Assembly (NCBI GenBank): GCA_945834965.1
Contig: CAMAHZ010000036.1
Location: 1 to 9,569 of the forward strand
From: an uncultured Clostridia bacterium
Lineage (GTDB): Bacteria > Bacillota > Clostridia > Christensenellales > Borkfalkiaceae
DNA: 9,569 nucleotides
Direction: 5' to 3'
The position numbers and the translations under genes are program-made. This document shows positions 1 through 6,193 of the stretch, piece after piece. Every line of letters starts with the position of its first letter. Within the stretch, counting starts at the first letter, position 1. The notes beneath the pieces were generated by a model. It was not told where the DNA came from. It worked only from the letters and a program-made list of their open reading frames with translations, and ran no database searches.

Positions 1-663
1 CAAAGCGCTTTGCATTAGAGCTAACCTGCCGCTATTAAGATAACTAAACCCTTCTCGCTCGCCCACTATACAGTGGTCTATAAACTGAACGCCGCCGTCT
101 GAAAAGACGGATAGTAATTTTGCGGTGAAAATATCGTCCGCATCGGAAGGGAAGATTGCGCCGTAGACGTGGTTATGCAAAAGGTAAAAACCGCTTGCTC
201 CGCTTGCAGTTATATCCGCCGCAACGGTGCGGAAATTCAGCTCTACCTTCTTCATATGGTTGGACTTATAGCTATAGTGCGCAACCACCCTGCCGCTCTT
301 GTTTACGCAGAACAGCTCTGCTTCTTCGCAGTCCGTACCCCTGCACTTCGCTATGCCGTATTCAATAAGTCGGTCGCTGCCGTCTACGTAAGTTAGCGTC
401 TGCATAGACAGCCTTTGCGCCTTGCCGAGCGCAACAATGTATTCGGCGACGGGCTTGGTCATGCCGTGTACCGCAATTAACGCCGCGTAGTCGGCGTACA
501 GCACCGCACTTACCGACGGAAAGGCGTATAAAAGCCGACTTACGAGCGACTGCGCATCTATCCCCGAAAAGGCGTTTTCTAAAAGCATTTTTAAAACTTC
601 GCCGTCGTACATATAGCCGCTATCAAATTTTGCTATGCAGTCCTTTCTGAAATCCTTATCCAT
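1..663 (-). CDS. radC: RadC-like JAB/JAMM-domain protein, partial at its 3' end (left window edge)
   Basis: The minus-strand reading frame runs from ATG at 663 to base 1 with no stop, giving 221 codons. Its C-terminus lies outside the window, though RadC proteins normally end soon after this point. Seen: the metal-site pattern HxHx7SxxD is intact (H163, H165, S173, D176), with a likely upstream acidic partner at E113. It is followed by a RadC-like 'DHCIVG' stretch near residues 196-201. Residues about 25-90 resemble the helix-hairpin-helix part of RadC, but the usual GIG is HGM. The family's hallmark HNHPSG is HNHVYG here. Known: RadC proteins are a widespread JAMM family once tied to DNA repair, and their real activity is unsettled. 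Context: it starts 5 bases after the sbcC stop, so it is probably translated by coupling. The AGG between stop and start is too close to be a normal ribosome site. Family call is firm; function is uncertain. Confidence 0.85.
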   Translation of the reverse strand, partial: MDKDFRKDCIAKFDSGYMYDGEVLKMLLENAFSGIDAQSLVSRLLYAFPSVSAVLYADYAALIAVHGMTKPVAEYIVALGKAQRLSMQTLTYVDGSDRLIEYGIAKCRGTDCEEAELFCVNKSGRVVAHYSYKSNHMKKVELNFRTVAADITASGASGFYLLHNHVYGAIFPSDADDIFTAKLLSVFSDGGVQFIDHCIVGEREGFSYLNSGRLALMQSAL

Positions 664-668
664 AACCT

Positions 669-3437
669 TTACTTTATCTCTATACTGCTGTTTCCCAAAA
701 CGTCCTTAGTGACGATTATCTGCCTGTCTATCCTATCCTTAAGCTCTGCCACGTGCGAGATTACGCCGACCAACCTGTCCCCTTCCGACAGACCTATAAG
801 CGCATTCATAGCCGCGTCCAACGACTGGGAAGAGAGCGTACCAAAGCCTTCGTCCACGAACATAGTATCGAGCTTGATACCCCCTGCCGCGGACTGAATC
901 TCTTCCGAAGTGCCGAGCGCAAGCGCGAGCGACGCCTTAAAGCTTTCGCCGCCGGACAGCGTTTTAACGCTGCGGCTCGTGCCATTAAAGTGGTCTAAAA
1001 CGTCTAACTCCAAACCGCTTTGACTGCGGTTGTTTTCGGCTTCGTGACGGCGCTTAAGCTCGTACTGGTTTTGAGTCATAACCATAAGCCTGCGGTTTGC
1101 CCTGATTAGTATTCTATCGAAGAACGCCGCCTGCACGTAGGCTTCAAGCGTCACTTTTTCCTTGCCCGCAAGACCGCCGTTCGCCGTCTCGGACAGGTTT
1201 TTAATTACGGCGTATCTTCTGCCCAACTGCTCTGCCTGCGTGCGGTACGACAGAATACCTGCAAGGCAACGCCCGTTTACCGTAAGGCGAACGCTTACGC
1301 CGTCCTTTAATTTTGAAAGGGTTGCCTTTTTATCGTTAAACGCTGAAATTTGCGTTTTTATCTCGCCCAAATCGCCGTCCTTTGCGGTTGACAGCTGACG
1401 GGTAAAGCTCTCTATCTGCGCCTTTAGCGCCCCTACCTGCCCGTTGCACTCTTCGTAATTTTTACGGGCGGCGGCAAGGTTGTTTTCAAGGGCTGTCTTT
1501 CTATCCGAAAGCCGTACAATTTTATCCTGCGCAAGCGACTTGCTTTCATACAATAGCTTTGAGCGTGCGTTATTTAAAAGCTCTTCCGCGCGGGCTTTAA
1601 GCGCCGTATCCGAGCTTAACGCCGCCTTTGCGTCGTTTGCCGCCTTTAAAAAGTCTTCCGCCAAATCTTTTGCCGACTGAATTTCCTGAGAAATATTCTC
1701 GCCGCGCTTAAGCTCCGCCCTGTAATCTGCAAGCTCTTTCCACACGGCTACGCCCTTTTTTCTGACTTCCGCATAGGCAGTATCCAACGCCTGTTTAATA
1801 TCGCTCGGCGTGGTGCAGCTTTCGCCGACGTACTTTGCGGCGGACTGCTTTAACTGTGCGGACAAGCCCTGATATGCGCCCTTTAGTTGACCTGCCCTGT
1901 CGCTCGCCCTTCTACTCTCTTCGTCCGCCCTGTCCATAGCCGCTTTAGCCTGTTGCAAGCCCTTTTCGGACGGGGCGTGGGGGTGCAGTTTGGCAGGGTT
2001 GGGGTGGGTGTGCGAGCCGCATACGGGGCAGGGTACGCCGTCTTGAAGCGTCTTGGCGAGAAAGCCTGCCTGTGCGTCGAGATAGGCTAAGTTCATTTGA
2101 TTGTATTCTTCTCTCGCACTCTCTGCCGCGGCGCGGGTGCGCTCGTATTCCTTTACCGCCGCAGTATACTGCGCAAGCTTTTCCTGCGAAGATAGGGCTA
2201 AATTAATAAGGGCTTCGATTTCTTCCTTTTGCTTGGTCAACCCGTCAAGCTCGCCTTTAAGCTTTACGGCGGCAATTTCAATCGCCTTTAAATTTTCCCT
2301 TCTTACTTCCAGCTCCGCCGCCTTTTTGCGCTGAATATCGGCGTTTTCGGTCGCCGTTTTAATCTTATTCTGCCCGTTTGCGATTGCGGCGGTAAGCCTT
2401 TCGACTTCTATGCGCCTTTGCTCCATCTCGTCGTAAAGGGGCATACGCTCGTTAATCTGCGTTATTTCGTTTACTAACTTTTCGCTCTCTTTCGCCGCGT
2501 TTTCGCACTCGTTTAGCCTTGCTAAAAGCTCCTTTTGGGACTGTTCCTTAAAAGATAACTGCCCTTCCGCCTGAGCCTTTAGCGCCGTAAGCTTTGCCCT
2601 GTCTTCCAACGCGGCGGCAAGCACCGTTTGACGGGCAAGCTCTTCTTCGGTACTCTTTAGCTCGCCCGTAAGCCTTTCAAGTTCGACCTTGTCGTCTGCA
2701 ATCAGCTTTTCGACAAGGCTGACGATTTCCGCAACGGGCGTTTTGCCCGACTTAACTTCCTGCACGAGCGGATATAGCGGCGACGAAGTATCGCAGTCTA
2801 TTCCGCCTGCAACCTGCAAAAGCGTAGCCGACGCGTTGCGGTACGCCGTGCGCGCGTCGCTTTCCGCCGCTTTCAACTCTTCCTGCAGTCTTTCGTAGCG
2901 TTGGGTGCGGAATATCTTGCGGAAAATGGACTTTCTCTCTTCGGTGGGGGCGAGAAGCAGCTTGTTAAAGTCGCCCTGCGCAATCATAGCAATCTGCCTG
3001 AACTGCTCCCTTTCAATACCGAGTATGTTCGTTACCTGTTCGTTTACTTCCTTAACCTTTGTAAACACCTTACCGTCGGGGCGATATAGCTCTGCCGTGG
3101 CGATAGATTTAGTAGTGCCTTCCCCCTTGGCTTTAGCCCTTTCGTATTCGGGTGAACGGAATATTCTATATTCTTCGCCCCTGTAACTGAACGTAAGTTC
3201 TACAAAAGTGGGCGTGGACGGACTTGCGTATTTAGAGCGGAACATATCGGGCTGACGGCTGTCGCCGCTCGCCTTGCCGTACAGGGCGAACACTATGGCG
3301 TCGAAAATAGTCGTCTTGCCTGCACCCGTTTCGCCGCAAATAAGGTATACTCCGCTGTTGCCTAAAAGCGTAAAATCTAATTCCGTCCTGTCGGCGTACG
3401 GTCCGAATGCGGACATTACAAGTTTAATAGGTCTCAT
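669..3437 (-). CDS. sbcC: Exonuclease SbcCD subunit C (Rad50-like SMC-type ATPase)
   Basis: A 922-residue protein with the full SbcC/Rad50 layout. The N-terminal half of the ATPase has Walker A GETGAGKT at residues 35-42 and a Q-loop region near 'MIAQGDF'. A long coiled coil rich in K/E/A occupies about residues 190-780. It is interrupted by a zinc hook, CPVCG at 470-474 (C470, C473). The C-terminal ATPase half has signature LSGGE at 827-831, Walker B ending in D862-E863, and H-loop H895. Known: SbcC dimerises through the hook and gates the SbcD nuclease in an ATP-dependent way, cutting hairpins and DNA ends, in the cytoplasm on the nucleoid. It is somewhat shorter than the E. coli protein (about 1,050), the difference being in the coiled coil. 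The start overlaps the sbcD stop as ATGA. A GGGGTG ribosome site lies 7 bases upstream inside sbcD, so the two subunits should be made in a coupled way. Confidence 0.97.
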   Translation of the reverse strand: MRPIKLVMSAFGPYADRTELDFTLLGNSGVYLICGETGAGKTTIFDAIVFALYGKASGDSRQPDMFRSKYASPSTPTFVELTFSYRGEEYRIFRSPEYERAKAKGEGTTKSIATAELYRPDGKVFTKVKEVNEQVTNILGIEREQFRQIAMIAQGDFNKLLLAPTEERKSIFRKIFRTQRYERLQEELKAAESDARTAYRNASATLLQVAGGIDCDTSSPLYPLVQEVKSGKTPVAEIVSLVEKLIADDKVELERLTGELKSTEEELARQTVLAAALEDRAKLTALKAQAEGQLSFKEQSQKELLARLNECENAAKESEKLVNEITQINERMPLYDEMEQRRIEVERLTAAIANGQNKIKTATENADIQRKKAAELEVRRENLKAIEIAAVKLKGELDGLTKQKEEIEALINLALSSQEKLAQYTAAVKEYERTRAAAESAREEYNQMNLAYLDAQAGFLAKTLQDGVPCPVCGSHTHPNPAKLHPHAPSEKGLQQAKAAMDRADEESRRASDRAGQLKGAYQGLSAQLKQSAAKYVGESCTTPSDIKQALDTAYAEVRKKGVAVWKELADYRAELKRGENISQEIQSAKDLAEDFLKAANDAKAALSSDTALKARAEELLNNARSKLLYESKSLAQDKIVRLSDRKTALENNLAAARKNYEECNGQVGALKAQIESFTRQLSTAKDGDLGEIKTQISAFNDKKATLSKLKDGVSVRLTVNGRCLAGILSYRTQAEQLGRRYAVIKNLSETANGGLAGKEKVTLEAYVQAAFFDRILIRANRRLMVMTQNQYELKRRHEAENNRSQSGLELDVLDHFNGTSRSVKTLSGGESFKASLALALGTSEEIQSAAGGIKLDTMFVDEGFGTLSSQSLDAAMNALIGLSEGDRLVGVISHVAELKDRIDRQIIVTKDVLGNSSIEIK

Positions 3438-4573
3438 TCGCCGTCACCCCACGTCTTATCTATCATTTCTCTTAAAATACTAACCTGCTCTTCGCTCATA
3501 GGGCTGTTATTCTGCTTTTCGTAAAGCTCGCAAAACAGTTCCATAGGCGACTTTTCTTCCACGGCGGAAAGCTCGGTCAAGCTTGCGTCTGCGCGAGTGC
3601 GCACGTTGTCGTATCTTAACCCCATCAGGTTGGGATATATAAGCCTTAACTTTGCAAAGGCGTCGACTTCTTCGTCTTCGTCGGTCAACACGACGTGCAG
3701 AAGGGCGTTTTTAAAGGGGGCGTTTTCGTAATAGGACTTGCAGGTAATCTCCCCGTAGCTACCCCTTATCTCGCACACGTCGCGAAGGGGCGTTAAGGGC
3801 AGGGTGGAAATTTCAAGCTCTCCCTTTTCCTTAAGCTCTATCACCGTAACCGACTTTTCGCTGTCCTTTTCGGATAGCGAGTACTTTAAGGGCGTTCCGC
3901 AATAGCGCACCCTTTCGCCCGATATATTCTGTGCGCCGTGAATATGCCCTAAGGCAACGTAGTCGAAGGGTTTAAAAACTTCCGCGTCGACGTTGCCCAC
4001 GTCGCCGACCACCACTTCTTCCGAACCTGCGCTTACGCCGCCCGTTACGAATTGATGCGCGACGAGTACGTTGCGCTCGTTTTCGTCGATATTCATAGTC
4101 TCTATAGCCGCACTCACCGCCTGAGTGTAGCTTGAAATTTCCCGCTCGGGGAAGAACCTTTTAACCGTTGCAGGCTTGATAAAGGGCAGGCAATATATAT
4201 TGACCTTGCCGTAGCTATCGGAAAGAGTAACGCCTTCCACCTTGCCCGAAAAGACGGGCGAAAGATACACGCCGCTTTGCTTTACGAGCCTTGCGCCGAA
4301 CGCAAGCCTTTCTGCCGAGTCGTGATTTCCGCTGATTACGAAAACTTTTACGCCCAAGTCGGTCAAGCCGTTTAAAAAGCCGTCGAACAGCTCTACCGCG
4401 TCGATTGACGGCACGGCTTTATCGTAGATATCGCCTGCAATCAACACGGCGTCGGGTGCGTGAATTTTAACTAATTTTAAGATTTGGTCAAGGATATAGC
4501 GTTGGTCGGCAACGAGCGGCATTTCGCCATATCTCTTGCCCAAATGCAAATCCGCAAGGTGAAAAAATTTCAT
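3434..4573 (-). CDS. sbcD: Exonuclease SbcCD subunit D (Mre11-like nuclease)
   Basis: A 379-residue metallophosphoesterase with all the SbcD/Mre11 motifs in order: D8-x-H10 in 'ADLHLG', GDIYD with D48, GNHD at 82-85, a later 'VAHQ' histidine and 'GHIHG'. These residues bind two metal ions (normally Mn2+) for exo- and endonuclease activity. The remaining C-terminal part corresponds to the capping and SbcC-binding region. Length is typical for the family. The start is fixed because the conserved 'FHLADLHLG' begins at residue 4, and the next in-frame Met (18) would remove D8 and H10. It is the first gene of the minus-strand operon. The upstream ribosome site is poor (AGG two bases before ATG), and the promoter lies so close that the mRNA may be leaderless. 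It partners with SbcC encoded directly downstream. Confidence 0.97.
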   Translation of the reverse strand: MKFFHLADLHLGKRYGEMPLVADQRYILDQILKLVKIHAPDAVLIAGDIYDKAVPSIDAVELFDGFLNGLTDLGVKVFVISGNHDSAERLAFGARLVKQSGVYLSPVFSGKVEGVTLSDSYGKVNIYCLPFIKPATVKRFFPEREISSYTQAVSAAIETMNIDENERNVLVAHQFVTGGVSAGSEEVVVGDVGNVDAEVFKPFDYVALGHIHGAQNISGERVRYCGTPLKYSLSEKDSEKSVTVIELKEKGELEISTLPLTPLRDVCEIRGSYGEITCKSYYENAPFKNALLHVVLTDEDEEVDAFAKLRLIYPNLMGLRYDNVRTRADASLTELSAVEEKSPMELFCELYEKQNNSPMSEEQVSILREMIDKTWGDGE

Positions 4574-4579
4574 ACCTAA

Positions 4580-4609
4580 ATTTTAAAGGGTTAAGTATTA
4601 CCTTGTCAA
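4580..4609 (-). promoter_or_regulatory. Sigma-A-type promoter for the sbcD-sbcC-radC operon
   Basis: On the minus strand there is a perfect -35 TTGACA (4609-4604), an 18-base spacer, and -10 TAAAAT (4585-4580, five of six consensus). Shifting by one gives TTAAAA with a 17-base spacer. Only six bases separate the -10 from the sbcD ATG at 4573, so the expected transcription start falls on or next to the start codon. This is a prediction from sequence only. Confidence 0.65.
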
Positions 4610-4633
4610 TAATTTGCGACAATAAATCACCTA

Positions 4634-4662
4634 TTGCACGGCGGTAAATTTAGTGATATAAT
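4634..4662 (+). promoter_or_regulatory. Promoter for the AlbA_2/HATPase regulator gene
   Basis: A perfect -10 TATAAT at 4657-4662 follows a 17-base spacer from a weak -35, TTGCAC at 4634-4639 (TTG conserved). The expected start is near 4669, giving a leader of about 30 bases before the ATG at 4699. It is divergent to the sbcD promoter, the two -35 boxes being about 24 bases apart. The weak -35 together with the overlapping dyad suggests a controlled promoter. Confidence 0.55.
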
Positions 4663-4674
4663 AGTGTCACGAAA
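4649..4674. promoter_or_regulatory. Candidate operator: 26-base imperfect dyad over the -10 box
   Basis: The arms 4649-4658 and 4665-4674 pair at 8 of 10 positions, with the core TTTnGTGA...TCACnAAA. The dyad encloses the whole TATAAT of the plus-strand promoter. This is the size and symmetry expected of a site for a dimeric winged-helix or helix-turn-helix repressor. The neighbouring gene product ends in a probable winged helix, so autoregulation is a reasonable inference. It is not shown by the sequence. Confidence 0.4.
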
Positions 4675-4698
4675 ATATAGCTTACGGAATATAACGAT

Positions 4699-6072
4699 AT
4701 GATGATAGATTTTAATAATATTGAAGAATACCGCGAGAATAACCGTATCGAAGCGAAAAAAGCTTTGGGGGGCTTTCCTAACAGTATGTGGGAGACCTAC
4801 TCTTCCTTTGCAAACACGCTCGGCGGCGTAATCCTTTTGGGCGTTGAAGAATACAAGGACCACAGCCTGCACGCCGTAGATTTACCCAATCGCGACGAGT
4901 ACGTTAAAATTATTTTCGACACGTTAAAAGACGTGAATAAGGTGAGCGCAAATATCTTAACCGAAAAGGACGTGCAGAAGGTGAACTTTCAGGGCAAGCG
5001 CATACTCGCCGTGACTGTGCCGAGAGCTGACAGGGTTGACAGACCCATCTATATCGGCACAGACCCATATCTTGGCACCTATAGGCGGGGCGGCGAAGGC
5101 GATTACAGGTGTTCCCAAAAACAGGTTGAAACTATGCTGCAGGATAAAAAGCGCATGGGCGGCGATATGCGCACGGCAAACGGCTTCGGCTTTTGGGCAA
5201 TCGACTTCGACAGCGTTAAGGACTGCAGGTTAAGGTTAGAGCTGCTTGATAAATCGCTTAAAGATACTCCACTTTCCGACCTTAGTTTTTTAAAGCGTTT
5301 AAAGTGCGCGGCTAAGGACGAAAAGGGGCGGCTCCGCCCGACCTATGCAGGGCTTTTAACCTTTGGAAACCGAAACGCCGTTTTGAAAAAATTTAAGAAT
5401 TTTTCCCTAAGCTATATAGATAGGACCAACCCTAAAAACGATATTTTGCCGAACTCCTTAAGTGCGGAAAATATATACAACTTTTTCTTTGCCGTATGCG
5501 AAAAGCTCGTGCCGATTTCCGAAGGTTCGGCGGTGTACGTGGCGCTTAGGGAAGCGCTTTTAAACAGCCTTGTCAACAACAACTATTCTTTAGGCGGCGT
5601 TTTAGTTGAATACTTTGGCAGCGGCATAACGATTAAAAACAGCGGTTCGTTCCGCACCAACCCCTATGCGGCGGCTAAAGGCGGCTTGTCCGACCCGAGA
5701 AACCCTGCAATTAAGGGCGTGTTCAAACGCTTTGGTGTGGGCGAAGGCAACGGCGGCGGCGTGCCGTTTATCTATTCCGTTTGGCGCAAAAAGGGCTGGG
5801 ATATTCCCTGCTTTATAGAAGATTTCGACCCCGACTATATAACGCTTACCCTTAACTTTTATCGTTCGGAGACAAGTCAACCGACGCAGTATAACAGGGA
5901 GATTATCTCCGTACTTATTATCTCATTTTTAACCGAAAAGCGAATAGCGCCTTTGGATGAGATTGCTGATACGTTTAATATTCCTCTCCCTTTTGCACAG
6001 TCGGTAGTTGACGGGTTAACGGCGAAAAACTTAATTGTTAATGAGAATAACGGTTATAAACTTATCAGATAA
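4699..6072 (+). CDS. AlbA_2 (Schlafen-AAA-like) / HATPase_c_4 / winged-helix protein, putative transcriptional regulator
   Basis: A 457-residue protein with three recognisable parts. Residues about 9-150 match the AlbA_2 (formerly AAA_4) putative DNA-binding domain, with 'RIEAKKA' at 16-22 and 'SFANTLGGVILLGV' at 36-49. Residues about 275-385 match HATPase_c_4 as found in RecG-related COG2865 proteins: 'REALLNSLVNNNY' (284-296, with E285 and N289), 'NSG' at 314-316, 'DPRNP' at 332-336 and a glycine-rich loop after it. Residues about 398-457 look like a winged helix. Known: such proteins are common in bacteria, are usually called regulators, and mostly lack a proven function. Odd: family consensus V-H-R-D-Y is VNNNY and NPG is NSG, so nucleotide binding may be altered. 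Two adjacent ATGs (4699, 4702) could each be used; a weak GGA lies 10 bases upstream of the first. It is divergent from sbcDC. Domain call is good; role is inferred. Confidence 0.85.
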   Translation: MMIDFNNIEEYRENNRIEAKKALGGFPNSMWETYSSFANTLGGVILLGVEEYKDHSLHAVDLPNRDEYVKIIFDTLKDVNKVSANILTEKDVQKVNFQGKRILAVTVPRADRVDRPIYIGTDPYLGTYRRGGEGDYRCSQKQVETMLQDKKRMGGDMRTANGFGFWAIDFDSVKDCRLRLELLDKSLKDTPLSDLSFLKRLKCAAKDEKGRLRPTYAGLLTFGNRNAVLKKFKNFSLSYIDRTNPKNDILPNSLSAENIYNFFFAVCEKLVPISEGSAVYVALREALLNSLVNNNYSLGGVLVEYFGSGITIKNSGSFRTNPYAAAKGGLSDPRNPAIKGVFKRFGVGEGNGGGVPFIYSVWRKKGWDIPCFIEDFDPDYITLTLNFYRSETSQPTQYNREIISVLIISFLTEKRIAPLDEIADTFNIPLPFAQSVVDGLTAKNLIVNENNGYKLIR

Positions 6073-6108
6073 TTTTTCTCCGTTTACGCCATTTTTTTAA
6101 AATAGGTA

Positions 6109-6137
6109 TTGAAACGGGGAATTTTTTATATTATAAT
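6109..6137 (+). promoter_or_regulatory. Strong sigma-A-type promoter for the EF-G-like gene
   Basis: -35 TTGAAA at 6109-6114 (five of six consensus), a 17-base spacer, and a perfect -10 TATAAT at 6132-6137. The predicted start is near 6144, leaving a leader of about 50 bases. It lies in the 121-base gap after the regulator gene, in which I see no convincing intrinsic terminator. Some read-through from upstream is therefore possible. Confidence 0.75.
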
Positions 6138-6156
6138 AGGCGTATAAGTTATTTTT

Positions 6157-6177
6157 GCAACGGAAAATTGCCGTTGC
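6157..6177 (+). promoter_or_regulatory. Hairpin in the 5' leader of the EF-G-like gene
   Basis: A perfect 7-bp inverted repeat, GCAACGG (6157-6163) and CCGTTGC (6171-6177), is separated by a 7-base loop. It can be lengthened by a G-U and a U-A pair at its base. It ends six bases before the GGGG ribosome site, and no U-run follows, so it is not a terminator. It could stabilise the mRNA 5' end or tune ribosome access. Function is not shown. Confidence 0.5.
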
Positions 6178-6193
6178 GATAAAGGGGAAAATT

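Noticed and set aside
156..3483. Several plus-strand open frames of 60-95 codons across the radC-like and sbcC genes
   Set aside because: They sit opposite long, well-supported genes, show no family resemblance and have no convincing ribosome sites. They are antisense shadows.
4603..4622. Second small dyad, TTGTC and GACAA with a 10-base spacer, over the sbcD -35
   Set aside because: Arms are only 5 bases and do not extend. It does not match the Bacillota LexA box (GAAC-N4-GTTC type), and chance is a sufficient explanation.
4627..4872. An 81-codon minus-strand frame overlapping the divergent promoter region and the regulator's start
   Set aside because: It covers the conserved N-terminal domain of the regulator in antisense, looks low-complexity hydrophobic, and has no support as a gene.
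6073..6125. T-rich stretch after the regulator gene as a terminator
   Set aside because: There is a run of seven T but no stable stem in front of it, so I do not call a terminator.
6155..6193. An upstream TTG at 6155 in frame with the EF-G-like gene, adding 13 residues
   Set aside because: It lies at the leader hairpin with no ribosome site, while ATG 6194 has AAAGGGGAAA at good spacing and begins just before the conserved 'KNVAVIGHSGEGKT' region.
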